From: Moorella sp. UBA4076
GTDB lineage: Bacteria; Bacillota; DSM-521; Neomoorellales; Neomoorellaceae
NCBI GenBank assembly: GCA_002383405.1
Contig: DFYS01000101.1
Location: forward strand, 6,363 to 12,677
Direction of reading: 5' to 3'
DNA length: 6,315 nt
Below the pieces are notes generated by a model. The model was not told the origin of the DNA. It saw nothing but the letters and a program-made list of their open reading frames with translations, and did no database searches. Shown here one piece after another: positions 1 through 4,265 of the stretch; within the stretch, counting starts at the first letter, position 1, and the number at the start of each line of letters is the position of its first letter. The translations under genes and the position numbers were made by a program.

Positions 1-307
1 GCAGGCCGCCGGCAGTAAGTTTATAATCTACCCCGGCGAACTTGTCGACCTCGCGGCCGGATTTAAAGCCAAATTGGCCGATCAGGGAGAGGGGGGCATC
101 TTTAGCCAGTACCGACACGGCAAAAACCTGGCCACTCAGGATAAATTCATGGGTCAGGTTCTGCTTGTTAATACTGACGGCGATGGTCGGCGGCTCCGAG
201 GCAATCTGGAAAACCGTATTGGCGATCTGGCCGTTTTGCCGCTCACCTTTTTTCGCTGTGACTACATACAGCCCATAGGAGATCGTATGTAAGGCTTTAG
301 CGTCCAG
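1..307 (-). CDS. hrb: High-molecular-weight rubredoxin Hrb, N-terminal part (flavin reductase domain), cut by window edge
   Basis: The visible 102 codons read LDAKALHTISYGLYVVTAKK at the start, followed by an N-x-x-F-Q-I-A-S-E-P-P stretch and a G-Q-F-G-F-K-S-G-R motif near residues 80-88. These are typical of the flavin reductase-like (FMN-binding) domain. In the family this domain is followed by a C-terminal rubredoxin domain, which would lie beyond position 1. In Moorella, Hrb passes electrons from NAD(P)H to the flavodiiron protein FprA, the gene just upstream; the gap to the fprA stop is only 16 nt, so the two are probably co-translated. No ATG, GTG or TTG fits this frame near the ribosome site. 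The best start is CTG at 307-305, 7 nt after GGAGGAGG, with conserved-looking sequence beginning right there. ATT at 313 is in frame but too close to the site. The product call is firm; the start codon is inferred. Confidence 0.9.
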   Translation of the reverse strand, partial: MDAKALHTISYGLYVVTAKKGERQNGQIANTVFQIASEPPTIAVSINKQNLTHEFILSGQVFAVSVLAKDAPLSLIGQFGFKSGREVDKFAGVDYKLTAGGL

Positions 308-314
308 GACAATT

Positions 315-322
315 CCTCCTCC
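315..322 (-). promoter_or_regulatory. Ribosome binding site of hrb
   Basis: GGAGGAGG on the minus strand sits between the fprA stop and hrb. It lies 7 nt before CTG at 307, which supports that non-standard start. The TTG at 312 is in another frame that soon meets a stop. Confidence 0.7.
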
Positions 323-323
323 A

Positions 324-1523
324 TTAATCTTTTATCCTGGCTGCCATCTCTCGTCCTAATTCATAGCAGCGGTGCAGGTCTTCATCCTTCGGCACCCACT
401 TCACCGTCGGGCCGGGCTCGGTCATCAGCTCGATTTTAGCAGCCTTCAGGCGTTCCTCCAGGATCTTCTGCGCGCCGCCGCCCCAGCCGTAAGCACCGAA
501 GGCCAGGCCGATTTTATTCTTCGGCTTTAAGCCCACCAGGTCGTCCAGGAGAGGAGAGACCACCGGCAGGATATCATTGTTAATGGTCGGCGAACCGACG
601 AGGACGGCGCGGGCATCCAGGATTTCCCTGATAATATCGTTGCGGTCGGAAACGGAGAGTTTGAAGAGTTTCACTTCGCAGCCGCCAGCCACCAGGCCGT
701 CCATGAGGGCGCGGGCCATCTTTTCCGTGGCCAGCCACATGGTATCATAGGCAATAACGGCTTTGGCGGCGCCTTTACCTTCCGCCCAGCGGGCGTAGGC
801 TGCGATAATGCTGCCGGGGTCCCGGCGCCAGATAATACCGTGACTGGGGGCGATAGTTTTAATATCCAGGTTCATCTGCTGGATCTCAGCTAACTTTTTG
901 GTAATCAAATTGCTGAAGGGCATGAGGATGTTGGCGTAATATTTAGCTGCCTCGTCCATAACGAGGCCCCTATCGACTTCGTCATCAAAGCGGACACTGG
1001 TGGCGATATGCTGGCCGAAGGCGTCGTTGGGCAGCAGCAGCGCTTCTTCCGGCACATAGGTAAACATGCTGTCCGGCCAGTGCAGCATGGGGGCTTCGAT
1101 AAAGGCCAGCGAGCGTTTACCCAGGCTGACGCTGGTTCCGGTCTTGACGATAGTATAAGCGAATTCCAGGTCAGGATAGTGGTCACGCAGGCTTTCATAA
1201 GCGCGCTGGGTGCAGAGGACGTGGGCTTGCGGGCAGAGTGCCATGATGGCCGGGAAGGCGCCGGCATGGTCGCTTTCGGTGTGGTTGACCACCAGGTAGT
1301 CGATTTTCACCGGGTCGTGGATTTGCTTCAGGTTGGCGATTAATTCCTCTTGCAAGGGTTCGTAAACCGTATCCACCAGCGCGGTTTTTTCGTCGACGAT
1401 CAGGTAGGCGTTATATGTAGTCCCCCGGTGGGTAGAAAAAGCGGGTCCGTGGAAGGAGCGGATATTCCAATCGATAGCCCCTACCCAGTAAATACCATCG
1501 GCAATATTAACGGGCCTGGTCAT
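324..1523 (-). CDS. fprA: Flavodiiron protein FprA (A-type flavoprotein; O2/NO reductase)
   Basis: A 399-residue soluble protein with the two classic domains. The N-terminal metallo-beta-lactamase-like domain (about 1-250) carries the diiron ligands in HTESDHAG (H81, E83, D85), then H148 in the MLHWPD motif, D167 in LPNDAFG and H228 in PSHG. The C-terminal flavodoxin domain (about 255-399) shows the FMN-binding stretches AYDTMWLATEKM (from 258), GSPTINND (about 310-317) and FGAYGWGGG (342-350). The enzyme reduces O2 to water or NO to N2O using electrons from Hrb or rubredoxin. It is the middle gene of rbr-fprA-hrb, 41 nt after rbr. Start choice: TTG 1529, GTG 1526 and ATG 1523 are all in frame after AGGAG (1538-1534), with spacings of 4, 7 and 10 nt. 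ATG gives the family length of 399 and the standard residue numbering; GTG is a fair alternative. Confidence 0.97.
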   Translation of the reverse strand: MTRPVNIADGIYWVGAIDWNIRSFHGPAFSTHRGTTYNAYLIVDEKTALVDTVYEPLQEELIANLKQIHDPVKIDYLVVNHTESDHAGAFPAIMALCPQAHVLCTQRAYESLRDHYPDLEFAYTIVKTGTSVSLGKRSLAFIEAPMLHWPDSMFTYVPEEALLLPNDAFGQHIATSVRFDDEVDRGLVMDEAAKYYANILMPFSNLITKKLAEIQQMNLDIKTIAPSHGIIWRRDPGSIIAAYARWAEGKGAAKAVIAYDTMWLATEKMARALMDGLVAGGCEVKLFKLSVSDRNDIIREILDARAVLVGSPTINNDILPVVSPLLDDLVGLKPKNKIGLAFGAYGWGGGAQKILEERLKAAKIELMTEPGPTVKWVPKDEDLHRCYELGREMAARIKD

Positions 1524-1533
1524 CACCAAACAT

Positions 1534-1538
1534 CTCCT
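1534..1538 (-). promoter_or_regulatory. Ribosome binding site of fprA
   Basis: AGGAG on the minus strand precedes three consecutive in-frame start codons (TTG, GTG, ATG). The spacing disfavours TTG (4 nt) and allows GTG (7 nt) or ATG (10 nt). Confidence 0.65.
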
Positions 1539-1564
1539 AAAAATGAAAGTCCGCGGCCGGGGGC

Positions 1565-2140
1565 CTAATAATTGGCAGCCTGTAACTCAAAGAAAGCCTG
1601 GGGATGGGCGCAAGCCGGGCATACTTCCGGGGCGGCGTTGCCCTCATGGATATAGCCGCAGTTGCGGCAGCGCCAGGTTACCTTTGCTTCCCGCTTAAAG
1701 ACCCGGCCCTGCTCAATATTGGCCAGCAGGGCGCGATAACGGTCTTCATGACCTTTCTCGGCGCGGGCAATAGCCCGCAGGACAGCGGCTATTTCCTTAA
1801 AACCCTCTTCCTCAGCCACATAGGCAAAGCCGGGGTACATGCTGGTATGCTCGTAATTCTCCCCGGCAGCGGCGGCACCCAGGTTTACAGCTGTACTGGC
1901 AATAGTGCCGGCCGGGAACGCGGCGCTGATCTCCACCTCGCCGCCTTCCAGAAACTTAAAGATCCGCTTGGCGTGCTCCTTTTCATTATCAGCTGTTTCT
2001 AAAAAGATAGCAGCGATCTGCTCGTAGCCTTCCTGCTTCGCCTGGCTGGCGTAATAGGTATAGCGGTTACGCGCCTGGGACTCGCCAGCAAAAGCTGTCA
2101 GCAAGTTTTTCTCCGTCCGGGTACCTTTGAGAGTGGGCAT
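1565..2140 (-). CDS. rbr: Rubrerythrin (diiron peroxidase with C-terminal rubredoxin domain)
   Basis: A 191-residue protein of normal rubrerythrin length. The N-terminal ferritin-like four-helix bundle holds the diiron ligands E20, E53-x-x-H56, E94, E97 and E128-x-x-H131. The C-terminal rubredoxin domain has C158-x-x-C161-G-Y and C174-P-x-C177 for a single Fe(SCys)4 site. All expected ligands are present. Rubrerythrin reduces hydrogen peroxide to water in the cytoplasm of anaerobes, taking electrons through rubredoxin. It is the first gene of the rbr-fprA-hrb operon and is divergent from the superoxide reductase operon, whose product makes its substrate. Start: ATG 2140 lies 8 nt after AAAAGGAG (2156-2149). 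The frame stays open for nine codons further upstream, but that would place the ribosome site inside the gene, so the shorter form is chosen. Confidence 0.97.
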   Translation of the reverse strand: MPTLKGTRTEKNLLTAFAGESQARNRYTYYASQAKQEGYEQIAAIFLETADNEKEHAKRIFKFLEGGEVEISAAFPAGTIASTAVNLGAAAAGENYEHTSMYPGFAYVAEEEGFKEIAAVLRAIARAEKGHEDRYRALLANIEQGRVFKREAKVTWRCRNCGYIHEGNAAPEVCPACAHPQAFFELQAANY

Positions 2141-2171
2141 AGGAATCACTCCTTTTACTAATTTCAAGGCT

Positions 2172-2200
2172 ATTTTATCCTACCAAAGTCAGGAAGTCAA
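2172..2200 (-). promoter_or_regulatory. Sigma-A promoter of rbr-fprA-hrb
   Basis: On the minus strand, TTGACT (2200-2195) and TAAAAT (2177-2172) are separated by exactly 17 bp. This puts the transcription start near 2165, giving a leader of about 25 nt before the rbr ATG. The spacer and -35 contain a direct repeat, AAGTCA-GG-AAGTCA read on the plus strand (2186-2199), which might bind a regulator. Confidence 0.85.
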
Positions 2201-2263
2201 GGGAGGTAGTAACCCGCCAGTGCTGCCGCACGTAAAATCGTGCTATACCCTGGCCGCCAAAGA

Positions 2264-2306
2264 TATGATGGCTGGCCGGGTTCGTGATCCGGACGGCAGG
2301 CAGCGC
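2264..2306 (+). repeat. Dispersed 43-bp repeat, copy 1 (with possible short peptide frame)
   Basis: This stretch matches 6181-6223 at 38 of 43 positions without gaps. From ATG 2268 it can be read as MAGRVRDPDGRQR, and the frame then runs to a TGA at 2328. The other copy reads MAGRDRDPDGRQR and stops at once. An imperfect hairpin (CCGGGTT / GATCCGG, including two G-T pairs) lies inside it. No good ribosome site precedes the ATG, so translation is doubtful. The nature of the element is unknown. Confidence 0.6.
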
Positions 2307-2334
2307 CGGACTGGGATGGGGGCGGCCTGAACAG

Positions 2335-2353
2335 TTACAAAAATATTTTCTAA
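2335..2353. promoter_or_regulatory. AT-rich near-palindrome, candidate operator between the divergent operons
   Basis: TTACAAAAATATTTTCTAA is symmetric: TTA-C-AAAA pairs with TTTT-C-TAA around an ATA centre, with only the C-C pair broken. It stands out as AT-rich in a GC-rich region, about 75 bp upstream of dfx. A Fur/PerR-family or redox regulator is a reasonable guess, but it does not fit the PerR or Rex consensus well. Confidence 0.4.
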
Positions 2354-2384
2354 CCAGCAGGAAAATCGCTGTTAATGGCGAATA

Positions 2385-2390
2385 TATACT
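2385..2390 (+). promoter_or_regulatory. Possible -10 box of the dfx-rub operon
   Basis: TATACT lies 37 bp before the dfx ATG in a short AT-rich stretch. No convincing -35 hexamer is seen 16-18 bp upstream, so the promoter may need an activator or may lie elsewhere. Confidence 0.3.
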
Positions 2391-2427
2391 GCAAATAATA
2401 ACTCTTACTAGAAGGAGGCTTTTTATC

Positions 2428-2805
2428 ATGACAGCCATTAGCCAGGTTTACAGGTGCAGCGTCTGCGGTAATATTGTCGAGGTCCTGCATCCCGGCACTG
2501 GAGCCCTGGTTTGCTGTGGTAAACCCATGGGACTGCTGGCGGAAAACACCGTCGACGCCAGCAGGGAGAAGCACGTCCCGGTTGTGGTCAAGGTAGACGG
2601 CGGTTTCAAGGTAACTGTGGGTAGTGTCCCCCATCCCATGGAAGAAAAACATTATATCGAGTGGATCGAACTCCTGGCCGGCGGGCAGGTCCTGCGGCAG
2701 CACCTGGAGCCCGGCGACGCCCCCGAAACGGTATTCGCCACCACTGCCGGCAGTGCTGCCGCCCGCGCTTACTGCAACCTCCACGGCCACTGGAAATCAA
2801 ACTAG
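2428..2805 (+). CDS. dfx: Desulfoferrodoxin (2Fe-superoxide reductase)
   Basis: A 125-residue protein, normal for the two-iron class. The N-terminal desulforedoxin domain has C10-x-x-C13 and C29-C30, forming the Fe(SCys)4 centre. The C-terminal superoxide reductase domain has H49 in the EKHVP motif, H69 in PHPM, H75 in EKHY, and C116-x-x-H119, the expected His4Cys site. E47 and K48 are the usual active-site loop residues. It reduces superoxide to hydrogen peroxide without making O2, taking electrons from rubredoxin, encoded 29 nt downstream. It is called rbo in the described Moorella cluster. Start: ATG 2428 is 9 nt after AAGGAGG (2412-2418). The same frame is open further upstream but lacks family similarity there. 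It opens the plus-strand operon, and its peroxide product is the substrate of divergently encoded rubrerythrin. Confidence 0.97.
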   Translation: MTAISQVYRCSVCGNIVEVLHPGTGALVCCGKPMGLLAENTVDASREKHVPVVVKVDGGFKVTVGSVPHPMEEKHYIEWIELLAGGQVLRQHLEPGDAPETVFATTAGSAAARAYCNLHGHWKSN

Positions 2806-2834
2806 AAGGTCCGATTTTGAAGGAGGATAAAACC

Positions 2835-2996
2835 ATGGAAAAATATGTTTGTACTGCCTGCGGTTACGTCTACGACCCGGCAGAAGGCGATCCCGATAAC
2901 GGCATCGCGGCCGGCACGCCTTTCAGCGAATTACCGGACGACTGGGTCTGTCCGGTATGCAGCGCAGGCAAGGAACTCTTTGAACCCGAAGTCTGA
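2835..2996 (+). CDS. rub: Rubredoxin
   Basis: A 53-residue canonical rubredoxin: C6-x-x-C9-G-Y near the start and C39-P-x-C42 near the end, with the DPAEGDPDNGI loop and the DDWVCP motif. It binds one Fe(SCys)4 and carries single electrons in the cytoplasm. Probable acceptors are the superoxide reductase directly upstream, rubrerythrin and FprA; its electrons would come from an NAD(P)H-dependent reductase. AAGGAGG (2820-2826) is 8 nt before ATG 2835. It is the second gene of the dfx operon, with 29 nt to dfx and 26 nt to the next small gene. Nothing in it departs from the family. Confidence 0.97.
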   Translation: MEKYVCTACGYVYDPAEGDPDNGIAAGTPFSELPDDWVCPVCSAGKELFEPEV

Positions 2997-3022
2997 AAGA
3001 TACCATAGGAGGCGATGGGCAA

Positions 3023-3175
3023 ATGAACAAATGGCGTTGTTCCGTTTGTGGTTTTACCTATGAAGGACAATCGGCGAGCGATGCACCCCCGGAGATATGC
3101 CCTTCCTGCCAGTCGGTATGCAGCTTTGTAGATGCCAACTGCTATATCCCCGACTGCGGCGGTGGGTCGGTTTAA
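3023..3175 (+). CDS. Small Cys-rich rubredoxin-like protein (50 aa, seven cysteines)
   Basis: The frame starts MNKWRCSVCGFTYEG and ends in CGGGSV. C6-x-x-C9-G and C26-P-x-C29 form a rubredoxin-type pair set, with only 16 residues between the pairs. That is far shorter than in the rub product and close to the rubredoxin tail of rubrerythrin here, which shares WRC-x-x-CG, EG and the P-E-x-C-P-x-C motif. Three further cysteines (C33, C40, C45) follow in a tail that reads SFVDANCYIPDCGGG. AGGAGG (3007-3012) precedes ATG 3023 by 10 nt. The ATG at 3015 is out of frame and stops after three codons, overlapping the real start. It lies 26 nt after rub in the same operon, so a role in electron transfer or metal binding linked to superoxide/peroxide reduction is likely. 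Function is not established; the extra cysteines could bind a second metal. Expression is inferred from the ribosome site, motif and context. Confidence 0.85.
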   Translation: MNKWRCSVCGFTYEGQSASDAPPEICPSCQSVCSFVDANCYIPDCGGGSV

Positions 3176-3193
3176 TACGGTCATGATCCGGGA

Positions 3194-3216
3194 AGCCTCT
3201 TAAAAAACGTGAGGCT
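3194..3216. repeat. Weak inverted repeat between the small gene and the ferritin-like gene
   Basis: AGCCTC and GAGGCT can pair over an 11-nt A-rich loop. No T-run follows, so it is not a convincing terminator. It could partly limit read-through or mark an RNA processing site. Confidence 0.35.
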
Positions 3217-3257
3217 GCCTACGGTAACAAACACCAGTAACGCAAAGGAGGTAGCTT

Positions 3258-3725
3258 GTGTTCCACGCCAGTGAGGTCTTTGAGTTCGCGCAGGCTATCG
3301 AGGCCAACGGCCGCGACTTTTACCAGGCTATGGCTACCAGCGCTCGGCAACCAGAAATACAACAGCTTTTTGCCCGCCTGGCCAGGGAGGAAGAGCAACA
3401 TATCCTCGATTTTACTCAATTAGCGCAACGGGCTACCCCTTATGATCCCCCGGAATCATACCCCGGTGAGTATGAGGAATACATGCAGGCCCTGGTGGAT
3501 AACAGCGTCTTCCCCCGCGACCTGGATGTAAAAGCCCTCGTCAGGGAAATTACCACCGATAAGGAAGCCCTGGATCTGGCCATACGCTTCGAGAAGGATG
3601 GTCTGCTCTTTTTTAGCGGCTTAAAAAACCTGGTATCAACAGTAGAAACCCATCTCCTGGACGATTTACTGCGCCAGGAAAGGCGCCACCTGTGCGAGCT
3701 GCACAGCGCCTTGCAGGGGGTCTAA
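3258..3725 (+). CDS. Ferritin-like diiron protein (rubrerythrin family without rubredoxin domain)
   Basis: A 155-residue, mainly helical, soluble protein. Diiron ligands of the ferritin-like fold can be placed: E15 in helix 1 (AIEANGRDFY), E45-x-x-H48 in helix 2, E112 in the third helix (FEKDGLLFF), and E141-x-x-H144 in the last helix. The pseudo-twofold E...G...FY and E-x-x-H pattern, repeated in the two halves, is typical of erythrin-type proteins. No CxxC pair is present, so there is no rubredoxin domain; the only cysteine is C146. GTG 3258 is 6 nt after AAAGGAGG (3244-3251) and is the only sensible start. It lies 82 nt after the small Cys-rich gene with no clear terminator between, so it is probably co-transcribed. 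Peroxide reduction or iron handling is likely, with electrons perhaps from the rubredoxins upstream. Substrate is not determined by sequence. Confidence 0.85.
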   Translation: MFHASEVFEFAQAIEANGRDFYQAMATSARQPEIQQLFARLAREEEQHILDFTQLAQRATPYDPPESYPGEYEEYMQALVDNSVFPRDLDVKALVREITTDKEALDLAIRFEKDGLLFFSGLKNLVSTVETHLLDDLLRQERRHLCELHSALQGV

Positions 3726-3764
3726 GCCCCCATGGCTAAAGCCGGCTGAAGCCGGAGGGCTTTA
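3716..3764 (+). repeat. Two tandem hairpins across the stop codon of the ferritin-like gene
   Basis: GGGGG (3716-3720) and CCCCC (3727-3731) flank the TAA stop. Directly after, TAAAGCC (3737-3743) can pair with GGCTTTA (3758-3764) around an inner CCGGC-TGAA-GCCGG stem. Neither hairpin is followed by a T-run, so they look like RNA-stabilising 3' structures rather than terminators. Confidence 0.55.
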
Positions 3765-3769
3765 CAGCG

Positions 3770-3940
3770 CCTGCAGATAAATAGTCCCTCTTCGCCACCT
3801 GCGACTGGACGTCCCCGCCGGCCGGCGATCTTGGCAGCTAGCGCACGATACGTACGTCCTCTCAAGCCTGGCCAACGAACAGGCTGCCTGCGCTTTAACG
3901 AAAAGGATGGCCGGGCCTCCCCTCTATTTTCTACCTGCGG
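3770..3940 (+). ncRNA. Candidate structured RNA region (3' UTR or small RNA), class unknown
   Basis: No credible gene occupies this stretch, yet nested complementary segments suggest a rod-like fold. Outer segments are GCAG (3773-3776) with CTGC (3935-3938) and AAATAG (3779-3784) with CTATTT (3924-3929). A mid stem brings GCCGGC around 3816-3825 against GGATGGCCGGG near 3906-3915. AGCGCA (3840-3845) pairs with TGCGCT (3889-3894), and AGCCTG (3865-3870) with CAGGCT (3880-3885) over a 9-nt loop. The outer 3' strand overlaps the left arm of the terminator, so the two structures exclude each other. I see no promoter of its own and do not recognise a known RNA class. It may simply be the long 3' UTR of the superoxide reductase operon. 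Confidence 0.35.
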
Positions 3941-3959
3941 CTGCAGCCGCAGTTTTTTT
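3935..3959 (+). terminator. Rho-independent terminator of the dfx-rub-ferritin-like operon
   Basis: CTGCGGCTGCAGCCGCAG is an 18-nt perfect palindrome (7-bp stem with a TGCA loop), followed directly by seven T. It acts on the plus strand only; the minus strand has no T-run after the stem. It lies 210 nt past the last stop codon, unusually far for a simple operon end. Confidence 0.88.
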
Positions 3960-4104
3960 ATAGAATCCAGCCCCTGCAAACCCACAGGCATGTTCCGGCG
4001 GAGGTTCACAGCGGCAGTGCTTTCCAGCCCCAGCCCATTAGCCTCCTGCGCAGACAGGCAGCACCAAAATCCAGCGTAAAAACCCGAAACATACAGAAAT
4101 AAGG
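3960..4104. other. Intergenic stretch with nothing recognised
   Basis: Between the terminator and the inverted repeats upstream of dnaK I see no gene, RNA or clear site. Open frames here lack ribosome sites and family motifs. Confidence 0.6.
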
Positions 4105-4133
4105 TTTTGATTAGCGACTGTTGCCAATCAGAA
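4105..4133. repeat. Imperfect inverted repeat upstream of dnaK
   Basis: TGATTAGC (4108-4115) and GCCAATCA (4123-4130) pair with one mismatch over a 7-nt loop, and the stem extends by three more pairs to 4105/4133. It is not followed by a T-run on either strand. It contains TTAGC but does not fit the CIRCE element. Confidence 0.45.
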
Positions 4134-4157
4134 GGCGAGATTAATTATTATCGCCTT
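4132..4157. repeat. Perfect 7-bp inverted repeat just upstream of the dnaK promoter
   Basis: AAGGCGA (4132-4138) and TCGCCTT (4151-4157) flank a 12-bp AT-rich spacer, 9 bp before the -35 box. Dyads of this size and position can be operators or activator sites. No known regulator consensus was matched. Confidence 0.45.
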
Positions 4158-4166
4158 AAACCGCTA

Positions 4167-4197
4167 TTGCTTATTATTCCTGTTTGCGCTATATAAT
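4167..4197 (+). promoter_or_regulatory. Sigma-A promoter of dnaK
   Basis: TTGCTT (4167-4172) is followed by a perfect TATAAT (4192-4197) at 19 bp, or by the overlapping TATATA (4190-4195) at the preferred 17 bp. Transcription would start near 4203, inside the CtsR-like box. Confidence 0.75.
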
Positions 4198-4214
4198 AGT
4201 CAGGAAAGGTCAAA
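4198..4214 (+). promoter_or_regulatory. Probable CtsR operator of dnaK
   Basis: AGTCAGG-AAA-GGTCAAA fits the CtsR direct-repeat consensus RGTCAAA-NAN-RGTCAAA at 12 of 14 heptad positions, with the central A and the 3-nt spacing also matching. It begins right after the -10 box, a usual place for a CtsR repressor site. No CIRCE (HrcA) element was found upstream of this gene. Confidence 0.6.
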
Positions 4215-4217
4215 CGG

Positions 4218-4246
4218 CTTGGGAAGCAGCCCCCTGGGGGGCCAAG
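4218..4246 (+). promoter_or_regulatory. Hairpin in the dnaK 5' leader
   Basis: CTTGG (4218-4222) pairs with CCAAG (4242-4246), and inside it a run of C (4230-4234) can pair with a run of G (4236-4241). It ends just before the ribosome site GTAGGAGGT (4247-4255) and leaves that site free, so it more likely stabilises the mRNA than blocks translation. Confidence 0.4.
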
Positions 4247-4265
4247 GTAGGAGGTATAATTATCT

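Noticed and set aside
2284..2427. N-terminal extension of the superoxide reductase from an upstream ATG
   Set aside because: The extension would run across the candidate operator, promoter and a strong ribosome site. Family alignment begins at ATG 2428, giving the standard length and numbering.
2350..2790. Minus-strand open frame of 146 codons opposite dfx
   Set aside because: It is antisense to a firmly identified superoxide reductase gene, has low-complexity composition, and no recognisable motif.
3770..3959. Known riboswitch or 6S RNA
   Set aside because: No conserved core of the cobalamin, SAM, TPP, FMN, T-box or c-di-GMP classes is recognisable, and the bubble expected for 6S is too asymmetric to claim. 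Kept only as an unclassified structured region.
3722..4009. Minus-strand open frame of 95 codons and a plus-strand frame at 3831-4079 in the gene-free stretch
   Set aside because: Both cover the hairpins and the terminator, have no ribosome site before a start, and show Arg/Pro/Ser-rich translation without motifs. The terminator inside them argues against coding.
4110..4140. CIRCE (HrcA) element upstream of dnaK
   Set aside because: TTAGCGACT resembles the left arm TTAGCACTC only in part, and no GAGTGCTAA right arm follows at 9 bp.
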